From the NCBI RefSeq assembly GCF_009833495.1, contig NZ_WUWG01000003.1:124001-188000 (forward strand): a DNA stretch of 64,000 nucleotides, written 5' to 3'. This DNA comes from Oceanomicrobium pacificus (GTDB lineage Bacteria; Pseudomonadota; Alphaproteobacteria; Rhodobacterales; Rhodobacteraceae). Shown one piece after another: positions 56,093 through 64,000 of the stretch (within the stretch, counting starts at the first letter, position 1; each line of letters starts with the position of its first letter). The position numbers were made by a program, and so were the translations under genes. The notes under the pieces are model-generated. The model did not search any database, was not told the DNA's origin, and saw nothing but the letters and a program-made list of their open reading frames with translations.

Positions 56093-56979
56093 TGATCGAG
56101 GACAAGGGCTCGCTCCGGCTGCGCAAGTTCTTGGCGCACGGGTTCATGCTGACCTTCATCGCGCTCATCATGTTTCCGTTCCTGATGGTGCTCTCCATCT
56201 CCTTCCGTCAGGGGAACTTCGCGACCGGCAGCCTCTGGCCCGACAATCCGACGCTGGAACATTGGGCGCTCGCCTTCGGGTTCGACTATACCCGCGCGGA
56301 TGGCACGGTCGTCACACCGCCTTTTCCGGTGCTCCTGTGGCTGTGGAACTCGATCAAGGTCGGGCTGATCGCCTCCGCTGGCATCCTGCTCCTGTCGACC
56401 ACATCCGCCTACGCGTTCGCGCGGATGAAATTCCGCGGGCGCGGCGCGATGCTCGACACGTTGCTCATCATCCAGATGTTCCCTGCCGCGCTGACCGTGA
56501 TCGCGGTCTATGCGATTTTCGACGCACTGGGGCAGGTGGTGCCGTGGCTCGCCATCGACCACCACCCGGCACTGATCCTGACCTACCTGTCGGCGATCAC
56601 GCTCCATATCTGGACGATCAAGGGCTATTTCGAGGGGATCGATCCGGCCATCGACAAGGCGGCGCAGATCGACGGCGCGTCGCCCTGGCAGACGTTCCGC
56701 TACATCTTCCTGCCCCTGTCGGTGCCCATCCTGGCGATTGTCTTCGTGCTCGCCTTCATCTTCCTCGTGAACGAGTATCCCGTCGCCTCGGTGCTTCTGC
56801 GCCAGACCGACCAGATGACGCTGGCGGTGGGCGCGCGACAGTATCTCTACGAGCAGCGCTACCTCTGGGGGGATTTTGCCGCCGCGGCGATCCTGTCGGG
56901 CCTGCCGATCACGGCGCTTTTCTTGCTCGCGCAGCGCTACCTGATCTCTGGCCTCAGCGACGGTGGCGTGAAGGGGTAA
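56089..56979 (+). CDS. malG: Maltose ABC transporter permease MalG
   Basis: A 296-residue permease, the same length as E. coli MalG, with six helices. The EAA loop is [20 protein letters not shown]. The N-terminal periplasmic segment retains [15 protein letters not shown] and the P-x-P-F-P stretch of the family. Two adjacent ATGs (56089, 56092) are candidates; the first overlaps the malF stop as ATGA. It is the last gene of the operon. Confidence 0.93.
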   Translation: MMIEDKGSLRLRKFLAHGFMLTFIALIMFPFLMVLSISFRQGNFATGSLWPDNPTLEHWALAFGFDYTRADGTVVTPPFPVLLWLWNSIKVGLIASAGILLLSTTSAYAFARMKFRGRGAMLDTLLIIQMFPAALTVIAVYAIFDALGQVVPWLAIDHHPALILTYLSAITLHIWTIKGYFEGIDPAIDKAAQIDGASPWQTFRYIFLPLSVPILAIVFVLAFIFLVNEYPVASVLLRQTDQMTLAVGARQYLYEQRYLWGDFAAAAILSGLPITALFLLAQRYLISGLSDGGVKG

Positions 56980-57096
56980 CCCCCCGTTGTCACCTGTCTT
57001 TCACGTGAATGTTCCTGACGAATGGAACTTCTGCGTTATGCTCGCGTTGATTTTCAATTGCCTATTTGATTCGCGATAAAAACCAACGGGGAGACT

Positions 57097-58701
57097 ATGA
57101 TGACCAGATCATCACGGGCGACCGCCATAGGGGCGGCGCTGGTTGCCAGTTTTGCGCTGACAGGCGAAGTGCTGGCACAGGAAGCCGACAAGCCGAACAT
57201 ACTTGTCATCTGGGGGGACGATGTAGGCCAGTCCAACATTTCCGCCTACACGTTCGGCCTGATGGGTTACAAGACGCCCAATATCGACCGGATCGCCGCC
57301 GAAGGCATGATGTTCACCGACTATTATGGCGAACAGTCCTGCACCGCCGGCCGCTCCAGCTTCATCATGGGGCAGAGCGTGTTCCGCACCGGCCTGTCGA
57401 AGGTCGGCCTGCCGGGTGCCGAGGAAGGCATGCAGGTCGAGGATCCGACCATTGCCGGCCTCCTGAAAGCCGAGGGCTATGCAACCGGCCAGTTCGGCAA
57501 GAACCATCTGGGCGACCGGGACGAGCATCTGCCGACCAATCACGGGTTCGACGAATTCTTCGGCAACCTCTACCACCTCAACGCAGAGGAAGAGCCGGAG
57601 AATGAGGACTATCCCGGCGACATGGTCCTGCCGAGCGGCGAGACCTTCCGCGACCGCTATGGTCCGCGCGGCGTCATCAAATCTTCGGCTGACGGCACGA
57701 TCGAGGATACCGGCCCGCTGACCCGCAAGCGCATGGAAACGGTGGATGATGAAACCGTGGCCGCCGCGCTCGACTTCATCGATCGCAAGACAGCCGAAGG
57801 CACGCCCTGGTTCGTCTGGTGGAGCGGAACGCGCATGCATTTCCGCACCCATGTGAAGGAAGAGATGCGCGCCGTCGCCGACGAGCTGACCATGGGCAAG
57901 GCGGACGAGTATCAGGCCGGCATGATCGAGCATGACATGCATATCGGCCAGTTCCTCGACAAGCTCGACGAGCTTGGCATCGAGGACAATACCATCGTCT
58001 TCTACTCGACCGACAACGGCCCGCACATGAACAGCTGGCCCGATGCCGCCATGACCCCCTTCTGGGGTGAGAAGAACACCCAGTGGGAAGGCGGCTGGCG
58101 CGTGCCGGCGATGGTCCGCTGGCCCGGCAAGATCCCTGAGGACACGATCTCCAACGAGATCGTCCACCATATGGACTGGCTGCCGACATTCCTGGCCGCA
58201 GCCGGCAACGAGACGGTCAAGGAAGACCTGCTTGAGGGGATCACCGTGGCCGAGGTCGGTGGCGGGCGGGACTACCGCGTCCATCTCGACGGGTACAACA
58301 TCTTGCCGATGCTGACTGGAGAGACCGAGGAAAGCCCGCGGGAGGAAATCTTCTACTTCACCGATGACGGCGACCTTGCGGCGCTGCGGTACCGGAACTG
58401 GAAGATCACTTTCATGGAGCAGAAAGCTTGGGGCACGTTCCGCGCCTGGATGGAGCCGCTCACGCCGTTGCGCGTGCCGCTCATCTTCAATCTGCGGCGC
58501 GACCCGTATGAGCGCGGATACCGGACATCCAACACGTTTTACGACTGGATGATCGACCGCGCCTACATGCTGGTGCCTGCGCAGCAGTATGTGGCCCAGT
58601 TCCTGGAGACGTTCAAAGAGTATCCGCCGCGTCAGGAAGCGGCGAGCTTCAGCCTCGACAAGGTCATGGAGCAGCTCTCTGACGGGACTGGCCCGCACTG
58701 A
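57097..58701 (+). CDS. Secreted arylsulfatase
   Basis: A 534-residue type I sulfatase with a cleavable signal peptide (…TGEVLAQ near residue 28). The formylglycine site is Cys82 in QSCTAGRSS. The canonical C-x-P-x-R appears as C-T-A-G-R, a known variant needing the maturase FGE. Metal ligands are in VIWGDDVGQSN and FYSTDNGPHMNSWPD; the Lys/His pair is in GQFGKNHLGD. It releases sulfate from organic esters in the periplasm. A G+C-rich terminator follows. No FGE gene is in the window. Confidence 0.91.
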   Translation: MMTRSSRATAIGAALVASFALTGEVLAQEADKPNILVIWGDDVGQSNISAYTFGLMGYKTPNIDRIAAEGMMFTDYYGEQSCTAGRSSFIMGQSVFRTGLSKVGLPGAEEGMQVEDPTIAGLLKAEGYATGQFGKNHLGDRDEHLPTNHGFDEFFGNLYHLNAEEEPENEDYPGDMVLPSGETFRDRYGPRGVIKSSADGTIEDTGPLTRKRMETVDDETVAAALDFIDRKTAEGTPWFVWWSGTRMHFRTHVKEEMRAVADELTMGKADEYQAGMIEHDMHIGQFLDKLDELGIEDNTIVFYSTDNGPHMNSWPDAAMTPFWGEKNTQWEGGWRVPAMVRWPGKIPEDTISNEIVHHMDWLPTFLAAAGNETVKEDLLEGITVAEVGGGRDYRVHLDGYNILPMLTGETEESPREEIFYFTDDGDLAALRYRNWKITFMEQKAWGTFRAWMEPLTPLRVPLIFNLRRDPYERGYRTSNTFYDWMIDRAYMLVPAQQYVAQFLETFKEYPPRQEAASFSLDKVMEQLSDGTGPH

Positions 58702-58717
58702 GCCTGACCGTGCCAAC

Positions 58718-58750
58718 AGGCCGCCCCGTGCCCGTCACGGGGCGGCCTTT
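58718..58750 (+). terminator. Terminator after the arylsulfatase gene
   Basis: A perfect 13-bp stem (AGGCCGCCCCGTG / CACGGGGCGGCCT) with a five-base loop and a short T run, 17 bases past the sulfatase stop. It separates the sulfatase from the HAD-MoxR operon. Confidence 0.85.
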
Positions 58751-58768
58751 TCATGAGAGGAGAGGACC

Positions 58769-59758
58769 ATGACCGCACCCACCAGCCTGTCCACCGCTCT
58801 TGCCGTCGCGCTTGCCTGGCCCGCGCTTGTCACAGCCGATCCGCTTCCGTCGTGGAATGACGGCGACAGCAAGGCCCGGATCATCGAATTTGTCGAACGG
58901 GTCACGGACCCCGACACACAGGACTATGTGCCGCCCGCCGACCGGATCGCGGTTTTCGACAATGACGGCACGCTCTGGTCCGAACAGCCGCTCTATTTCC
59001 AGTTCTATTTCGCGCTGGACCAGCTGGCCGCACGGGCCGAGGCCGACCCGGCGCTTCTTGACGACCCGCTGCTGAAATCCGCCGTCGAGGGGGACATGGC
59101 CGCTATTGCGGAGGCCGGCACCGAGGGGCTTCTGAAGATCGTCATGGCCTCCTATGCCGACCAGAGCGTCGAGGATTTCATTGCCGATGCGCGCGCATGG
59201 CTGGCGACCGCGCGGCATCCCGAGACGGGCCTGGCCTACACCGACATGGTGTACCAGCCGATGCTGGAGCTTCTGCGCTACCTGCGGGATGAGGATTTCG
59301 AGACCTTCATCGTCTCGGGCGGCGGCATCCATTTCGTCCGCGCCTTCTCCGAATCCGCCTACAATATCCCACCGCAGAACGTGGTCGGCACGACCGGAGA
59401 GACGAGCTACAGCCTTGCCGATGGCGTGCCGACGGTCACCAAGGATCCGGGCATCCTTTTCATCGACGACAAGGCCGGCAAGCCGGTCGGGATCGACATG
59501 CATATCGGCCGCCGTCCGATCTTTGCCGCGGGCAATTCCGACGGCGATTTCGAGATGCTGGAATGGAGCACGGCGGGCGAAGGGCCGCGGCTCGGGCTGA
59601 TCGTCCATCATACGGATGCTGAGCGCGAATGGGCCTACGATCGTGACAGCCATGTGGGCCAGCTGGTGCGCGGGCTCGACGAAGGACCGGATCGGGGCTG
59701 GGTCCTTGTCGACATGGCAGCCGACTGGGCGAAAATCTGGCCGAAAGAGCCGCAATGA
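58769..59758 (+). CDS. Secreted HAD-family phosphatase
   Basis: A 329-residue protein with a probable Sec signal (LSTALAVALAWPALVTADP). The HAD nucleophile motif is FDNDGTLWSE near residue 68. Downstream elements FIVSGGGIHFVRAF and FAAGNSDGDFEML correspond to motifs II and IV, with the Lys motif around SLADGVPTVTKDPG. The length and DNDGT motif suggest a periplasmic acid-phosphatase-like enzyme. Its stop overlaps the moxR start (ATGA), which is unusual for a secreted phosphatase and implies a shared task. Confidence 0.85.
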   Translation: MTAPTSLSTALAVALAWPALVTADPLPSWNDGDSKARIIEFVERVTDPDTQDYVPPADRIAVFDNDGTLWSEQPLYFQFYFALDQLAARAEADPALLDDPLLKSAVEGDMAAIAEAGTEGLLKIVMASYADQSVEDFIADARAWLATARHPETGLAYTDMVYQPMLELLRYLRDEDFETFIVSGGGIHFVRAFSESAYNIPPQNVVGTTGETSYSLADGVPTVTKDPGILFIDDKAGKPVGIDMHIGRRPIFAAGNSDGDFEMLEWSTAGEGPRLGLIVHHTDAEREWAYDRDSHVGQLVRGLDEGPDRGWVLVDMAADWAKIWPKEPQ

Positions 59759-60759
59759 GCCGCGCGCGCGACGGGATCGAGGCGCTCGGCGCCCGCGTCG
59801 GGGCCGATATCATCGGCCAGCGCGACGTGATCGAGCGGCTGCTCATCGGCCTTCTTGCCAATGGCAACCTGCTGATCGAGGGCTTGCCGGGGCTGGCCAA
59901 GACCCGCGCGGTGAAGTCGCTGGCAAAGAATCTCGATGCGGCCTTCAGCCGAATCCAGTTCACGCCGGACCTTCTACCCTCGGACGTGACCGGATCGGAC
60001 ATCTACGACGCTTCCACCGCCAGCTTCCGCTTCGAACCCGGCCCGATCTTCGCCAATATGGTGCTCGTCGATGAAATCAACCGTGCGCCGGCCAAGGTGC
60101 AAGCGGCGCTACTCGAAGCGATGGAGGAACGGCAGGTCACGATCGGGGGGACGACCCACAAGATGGACCCACTCTTTCAGGTGATGGCCACGCAGAACCC
60201 GATCGAGCAGGAAGGCACCTATCCGCTGCCCGAAGCGCAGAAGGACAGGTTCCTGATGCAGGTCAATGTCGTCTATCCGCCGATCGAGGACGAAAAATCC
60301 GTGATGGAACTCGTGCGGTCCGAGGAGCAGGCGGCCAATGCCCCGGCGATAGGCGCGGCGGATGGCAATGACGCCGCACGTCCGGCCAGACCGGAGCCGC
60401 TCGATCCGCAGATCGTCTTCGACGCACGGGCGGAGATCGCCATGCTCCACATGGACGAGACGGTCGCGCAATATATTGTCGATCTGGTGCAGGCGACCCG
60501 TACGCCCGACATGTATGATGCCGAACTGGCTGGCCAGATCGCGGTCGGTGTCTCGCCGCGCGCGTCGATCGGGTTCGATCGCGCATCCCGCGCCCGCGCG
60601 TGGCTCATGGGCCGCGATTTCGTGACGCCGGACGATGTGGCAGCCCTCGCCCCCGACATCCTGCGCCACCGTCTGACGCTGAGCTACAGCGCCGAAGGGG
60701 CCGGCGTCACCGCCGATCAGGTGGTCACCGGTCTGCTCGAGCGCGTCGCCGCACCGTGA
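59755..60759 (+). CDS. MoxR family AAA+ ATPase
   Basis: A 334-residue chaperone-like ATPase of the cytoplasm. Walker A is EGLPGLAKTRAVK, Walker B is MVLVDEINRAPAK. The sensor-1 segment is VMATQNPIEQEGTYPLPEAQ and a C-terminal lid carries sensor 2 (GVSPRASIGFDRA). MoxR proteins pair with VWA proteins in metal insertion, cofactor or complex assembly. It is coupled at both ends: ATGA from the HAD gene and GTGA into the DUF58 gene. Confidence 0.93.
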   Translation: MSRARDGIEALGARVGADIIGQRDVIERLLIGLLANGNLLIEGLPGLAKTRAVKSLAKNLDAAFSRIQFTPDLLPSDVTGSDIYDASTASFRFEPGPIFANMVLVDEINRAPAKVQAALLEAMEERQVTIGGTTHKMDPLFQVMATQNPIEQEGTYPLPEAQKDRFLMQVNVVYPPIEDEKSVMELVRSEEQAANAPAIGAADGNDAARPARPEPLDPQIVFDARAEIAMLHMDETVAQYIVDLVQATRTPDMYDAELAGQIAVGVSPRASIGFDRASRARAWLMGRDFVTPDDVAALAPDILRHRLTLSYSAEGAGVTADQVVTGLLERVAAP

Positions 60760-61697
60760 GCGCCGGAGCCGGTGCCGCAGCGGAGGACCCGCGGGTCCGC
60801 GTGACCCTCTCGGGTCTGCTGGGGCTTGCGGGCGCGGCCCGCGGCCTGCCTGTCGGTCCGCCATTCACCAGCCGGTCCGCGCTCGAAGGCCGGCGCGGCT
60901 CGCGGCTGAGGGGGCGGGGGCTCGATTTCATCGAGTTGCGCGCCTACCAGCCGGGCGACGATGTGCGCACCATCGACTGGCGCGCCTCGGCCCGCAGCGG
61001 GGAAACACAGGTGCGGGTCTACCAGCAGGAGCGCGACCGACCGGTGCTGCTGGTTGTCGACCAGCGGATCGACATGTTCTTCGGATCGCAACTCAACATG
61101 AAATCGGTCACGGCGGCGGAAGTGGCGGCGCTTCTGGCGCTGCGGTTCCTGCAACAGGGTGACCGGGTGGGCGGGATCGTCCTGTCGGACAGCGGGGTGA
61201 CCCGGCTGGCGCCGCAACGCAGCCGTGCGGCGCTGCGCCGGTTCCTGTCGGACCTGACCGATGCCAACCGCGCGCTCGACCCGTCGACGCGGGTGCCCGA
61301 GGGAGGACCGACGCTCGATGATGCGCTGGCCGAGGTGGAGCGGCTCGCCCATCACGATGTGACGGTCATCCTGCTGAGCGATTTTGCCGCCGCCGACGCG
61401 GCGCTTGCGAAACGGTTGGAACGGCTCGGGCGGCACAATGACGTGATCCTTGGCCTCGTCTATGACCCGATGGCGCAGGACCTGCCGCCGGGGGCCCGGG
61501 TCACGGCAACGGACGGGCGGCTTAGGCTCAATATCGACACCGGGCTCCAGGCCGACCGCGCGGCCGTCGAAGCGGCGACGCGCCGCCGGCTGGATGCGGT
61601 GCTGGCCTGGCCGGAGGAAATCGGCGTGCCGGTGCTCCCGCTCTCGGCCGCCGAGCCAAGCGCTGCGCAACTGTCGCGCCTGCTTGGGGGCGGTTGA
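60756..61697 (+). CDS. DUF58 domain protein
   Basis: A 313-residue protein beginning at GTG inside the moxR stop. The family core is readable: GRRGSRLRGRGLDFIELRAYQPGDDVRTIDWRASAR is the DUF58 signature (quoted here only as its key words: RG-R-GLDF near residue 52 and DDVRTIDWRASAR near residue 68). A VWA-like fold follows (VLLVVDQRIDMFFG). It acts with MoxR in BatA/B-type operons, but its exact function is unknown. Confidence 0.9.
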   Translation: MSAGAGAAAEDPRVRVTLSGLLGLAGAARGLPVGPPFTSRSALEGRRGSRLRGRGLDFIELRAYQPGDDVRTIDWRASARSGETQVRVYQQERDRPVLLVVDQRIDMFFGSQLNMKSVTAAEVAALLALRFLQQGDRVGGIVLSDSGVTRLAPQRSRAALRRFLSDLTDANRALDPSTRVPEGGPTLDDALAEVERLAHHDVTVILLSDFAAADAALAKRLERLGRHNDVILGLVYDPMAQDLPPGARVTATDGRLRLNIDTGLQADRAAVEAATRRRLDAVLAWPEEIGVPVLPLSAAEPSAAQLSRLLGGG

Positions 61698-62203
61698 TGG
61701 AGGAGATCACCGCGCCGCCGAGCCTGTCAGAGCTGAACGACCAGCTTCTGCCCCCTGTCGAGCCGCCACCTGTTCCCTGGTGGCCGGCCACCGAAGCGTG
61801 GGCGGTGCTGGGCGGGCTGTTGCTGCTGATCCTGCTCGTCCTTCTGGCCCGCTGGCTGCTGCGCCGCCGCCGGAGCCGGTTCCTGCGCGGCCTGCGCGCG
61901 CGCGCTCGTTCCGCCGCTCCGGCCGAACTGCCTACACTCCTGCGTCGGGCCGCGCTTGACGCGGAGCCGCGCCGCAACGTTGCGGGCCTGCGCGGACCGG
62001 CATGGGTCGCGCATCTGGCCGAGCGGGCCGGACGCCCGGCCCCCCCTGATGCAGAGGGCTGGCTCTCGACAGACAGTTTTGCCCCTGACAGGCGGCGGGC
62101 GCACACGCTGGATGCCGACGCGGAAGCGGCGCTGCGCGACTTTTCGGACGCTTACCTTGCGGCGGCCATCACGGCGCGGCAGCGCGGGGCGGGTGCCGCA
62201 TGA
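61697..62203 (+). CDS. DUF4381 domain membrane protein
   Basis: A 168-residue protein with a proline-rich N-terminus (PPVEPPPVPWWP) and one transmembrane helix (about residues 33-56), followed by a very arginine-rich cytoplasmic segment. The pattern is typical of DUF4381 proteins found between DUF58 and VWA genes. Its ATG overlaps the DUF58 stop (TGATG) and its stop overlaps the next start (ATGA). Function unknown. Confidence 0.87.
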   Translation: MEEITAPPSLSELNDQLLPPVEPPPVPWWPATEAWAVLGGLLLLILLVLLARWLLRRRRSRFLRGLRARARSAAPAELPTLLRRAALDAEPRRNVAGLRGPAWVAHLAERAGRPAPPDAEGWLSTDSFAPDRRRAHTLDADAEAALRDFSDAYLAAAITARQRGAGAA

Positions 62204-63171
62204 TCGTGCTCGCAGCGCCCTGGTGGCTGGGGCTTTTGCCCCTGCCGGTCATCCTCTGGCGGGTGCTGCCCGCCTGGGGCGCGCCGGTGACGGGCTTGCG
62301 GCTGCCCTTCCTGCCCATGTTGGCCGAGGCGCTCGGCCGGCGCCCCGTGCGCGGGGCTGCCGTCGCGCGCCGCACCGTGCCGGGATGGGTGGCGATGGGG
62401 CTCATCTGGTGCGCGCTCGTTGTGGGTCTGGCCGACCCGCGCCTGCTCGGTGCGCCGCAGGAAAAGCTGACTGCCACGCGCGACCTGATGCTCTCCATCG
62501 ACCTGTCCGCCTCGATGGACAAGGTCGATTTCGAGGGGCCGGACGGCGCGATGCAGTCCCGCCTGACCGGCGTGAAAGGCGTGGTGTCGCAGTTCCTGGA
62601 CGCCCGTGACGGCGACCGTGTCGGCATGATCGTCTATGGCGACCGCGCATTCATCCAGGCCCCGTTCACGGAGGACCTGTCGGCGGTGGAAGAACTTCTC
62701 GCCGCGACGCAAGCCGGCATGGCCGGACCGAAAACCGCGCTGGGCGACAGTCTGGGGCTCGCCATCCGCGCCTTCGAGACGAGCCGGATGGAAAAGAAGG
62801 TTGTGATCCTTCTGACCGACGGGGCTGACACGGGCAGCCGCATGGCGCCCTTGCCAGCGGCGCGCATTGCATCGGACGCGGGGATTGTCGTCCATACGAT
62901 CGGCGTTGGCGATCCCGACGGCACCGGCGAGGACCGGGTCGATTTCGACACGCTCCAGCAGATCGCAGAGATCACCGGCGGGCGTTTCTTCGAGGCGAGC
63001 GACACGGATGCGCTGGAAGAGGTCTATGCCGAGATCGACGCGCTCACCCCTGTGGAGCAGGCGCGCGAGGTCTATCGCCCCGAACAGCCAGTGCCGTTCT
63101 GGCCTGCGCTGGCAGTGCTCCTCGTGGCATTTGCCTTTCTCGCCCTTCCGCACAGGCGGTGGGCGCCATGA
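62200..63171 (+). CDS. VWA domain membrane protein (BatA-like)
   Basis: A 323-residue protein with hydrophobic helices at the N-terminus (two, within residues 1-75) and the C-terminus (about 296-315), framing a von Willebrand A domain. The metal-ion-dependent adhesion site is complete: DLSAS near residue 99, the Thr in PKTALGD, and the Asp in LLTDGADTG. It likely displays the VWA domain in the periplasm and works with MoxR. Both ends overlap neighbouring genes by four bases. Confidence 0.92.
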   Translation: MIVLAAPWWLGLLPLPVILWRVLPAWGAPVTGLRLPFLPMLAEALGRRPVRGAAVARRTVPGWVAMGLIWCALVVGLADPRLLGAPQEKLTATRDLMLSIDLSASMDKVDFEGPDGAMQSRLTGVKGVVSQFLDARDGDRVGMIVYGDRAFIQAPFTEDLSAVEELLAATQAGMAGPKTALGDSLGLAIRAFETSRMEKKVVILLTDGADTGSRMAPLPAARIASDAGIVVHTIGVGDPDGTGEDRVDFDTLQQIAEITGGRFFEASDTDALEEVYAEIDALTPVEQAREVYRPEQPVPFWPALAVLLVAFAFLALPHRRWAP

Positions 63172-64000
63172 CGTCCGTCCTCGCAGCCCTGTCGGCGTTC
63201 CACCTGATCCGGCCGGAGATGCTCCTGCTGCTCGCACCGGTGCTGGTCATCTGGTGGCGGTTGCGGCAGGCCCCAGGGGGTGAAACGGTCGAGGAGGCGC
63301 TCGACATTGCACCGCATTTGCGGGCGGCCCTGCAGGCCCGGCCTCCGGGGGGGCTGCTCGGCTGGTTGCGCCCGGCGGATACTTATCTGGCGGCGCTGGT
63401 CTTCACCGTGCTGGCGGCCGCCGGTCCGGCATGGGACCGGATCGCGGACCCGGATGCCGACGACGCGCTGCCGGTCGTCATCGTGCTGGAAACCGGGCTG
63501 TCGATGACCTCGAACGATATCGACCCGACTCGGCTTGCGCGCGCCAAGCTGAAAATCCGCGACCTGATCGACGGGGATACGAAGCCGCGCCGACGCGGGC
63601 TTGTCGCCTATGCCGGCACCGCGCACCGGGTGGTGCCGCTCTCCGACGATCCGGCGCTCCTGCGGATCTATCTCGATGCGATCGGACCGGCGACCATGCC
63701 GGAGCCGCACGATGCCCGTCCGGACATTGCGTTGGAACTGGCCGCGGCAGAAGTCGACCGCAGTGCGCGCCCCGCCGCAATCCTTTTGATGCTCGACGAT
63801 CTGGCAAACGCGGATCGCGCCCGCATCGCGGCGGTCGCATCGGGGCTGCCCACATTCGCGATGATCTATGGCACGCCCGATGGCGGGCGGCAGATCGATC
63901 CGCGCAGCGGGGCGCCCGCCGATCCGGGGGCGCCGACCGACCCGGAGGCCATGGCGGCCGATTTGGCAGACCTGTCGATTGCATCCGTGCCCGCAAGTCG
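63168..64000 (+). CDS. VWA domain membrane protein (BatB-like), 5' portion
   Basis: The frame starts with ATG overlapping the previous stop and stays open to the window end (277 codons read). It has an N-terminal hydrophobic stretch (LLLLAPVLVIWW), a second helix around residues 69-86, then a VWA-like domain. The metal site is degenerate: LETGLSMT where D-x-S-x-S is expected, and LMLDDLAN in place of the usual TDG strand. It probably binds partners without the canonical metal. The C-terminus lies outside the window. Confidence 0.85.
   Translation, partial: MTSVLAALSAFHLIRPEMLLLLAPVLVIWWRLRQAPGGETVEEALDIAPHLRAALQARPPGGLLGWLRPADTYLAALVFTVLAAAGPAWDRIADPDADDALPVVIVLETGLSMTSNDIDPTRLARAKLKIRDLIDGDTKPRRRGLVAYAGTAHRVVPLSDDPALLRIYLDAIGPATMPEPHDARPDIALELAAAEVDRSARPAAILLMLDDLANADRARIAAVASGLPTFAMIYGTPDGGRQIDPRSGAPADPGAPTDPEAMAADLADLSIASVPAS

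Noticed and set aside
57112-58716. A 534-residue open frame antisense to the arylsulfatase
   Set aside because: It is almost coextensive with the sulfatase and is low in conserved motifs; a shadow.

Overview
This 64 kb window looks like a chromosomal segment of an alphaproteobacterium of the Rhodobacterales (Roseobacter/Paracoccaceae type). The inference rests on high G+C throughout, and on typical alphaproteobacterial gene neighbourhoods: HIG1 protein - PduO adenosyltransferase - etfB - etfA, nrdR - ribD ... ribE - ribB - ribH - nusB, dnaG - rpoD, a 298-residue RpoH, DUF6476 opposite RluA, and a MoxR/VWA operon. The window is gene-dense. No gene-free stretch exceeds 300 bases, and I found no tRNA, rRNA, CRISPR array, insertion sequence or integrase.

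Layout. (1) 1-14556 is a cell-surface polysaccharide island: two GT4 glycosyltransferases, two sulfotransferases, an ATP-grasp/HAD pair, a GtrA flippase with a GT-C-like membrane transferase, a CDP-sugar pathway (rfbF, rfbG, an rfbH-like PLP enzyme, a C-methyltransferase, an epimerase-like SDR) and a GtrB-like polyprenyl-phosphate glycosyltransferase. (2) 14594-22604 holds core metabolism and replication: a terminator, etfAB, cobalamin adenosyltransferase, a HIG1 protein, an SDR, parC, a cytochrome P450 and nusB. (3) 22604-31352 is a riboflavin/nrdR block interrupted by an oppositely oriented capsule trio (kpsS, Wza-like lipoprotein, kpsC). (4) 31513-49275 is housekeeping: YjbQ, GNAT, rpoD, dnaG, acyltransferase, DUF6476, RluA, nuclease, rpoH, membrane protein, pepF, EEP, TerB-DnaJ, GNAT and a HyuA-HyuB fusion. 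(5) 49278-56979 is a maltose/alpha-glucoside regulon (malK, lacI-type regulator, GH13 glucosidase, malEFG) controlled by two identical LacI-type operators. (6) 57097-64000 has a secreted arylsulfatase, then a secreted HAD phosphatase translationally coupled to MoxR, DUF58, DUF4381 and two VWA proteins; the last runs off the end.

How the genes fit together. The most striking unit is 5024-13499. It contains all parts expected of a three-component (GtrA/GtrB/GT-C) periplasmic glycosylation system, plus genes that would make its own CDP-activated deoxy, C-methyl-branched sugar. Its dehydratase-like enzyme has the active-site His of 3-deoxysugar dehydratases but lacks the iron-sulfur cysteines of RfbH/E1, so it resembles ColD mechanistically. 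With the two sulfotransferases and the capsule genes, the window suggests a cell investing in modified, possibly sulfated, surface glycans. It can also take up and hydrolyse maltose-type glucans and desulfate exogenous compounds.

Functions are assigned by reading motifs and family resemblance. No database search was run.
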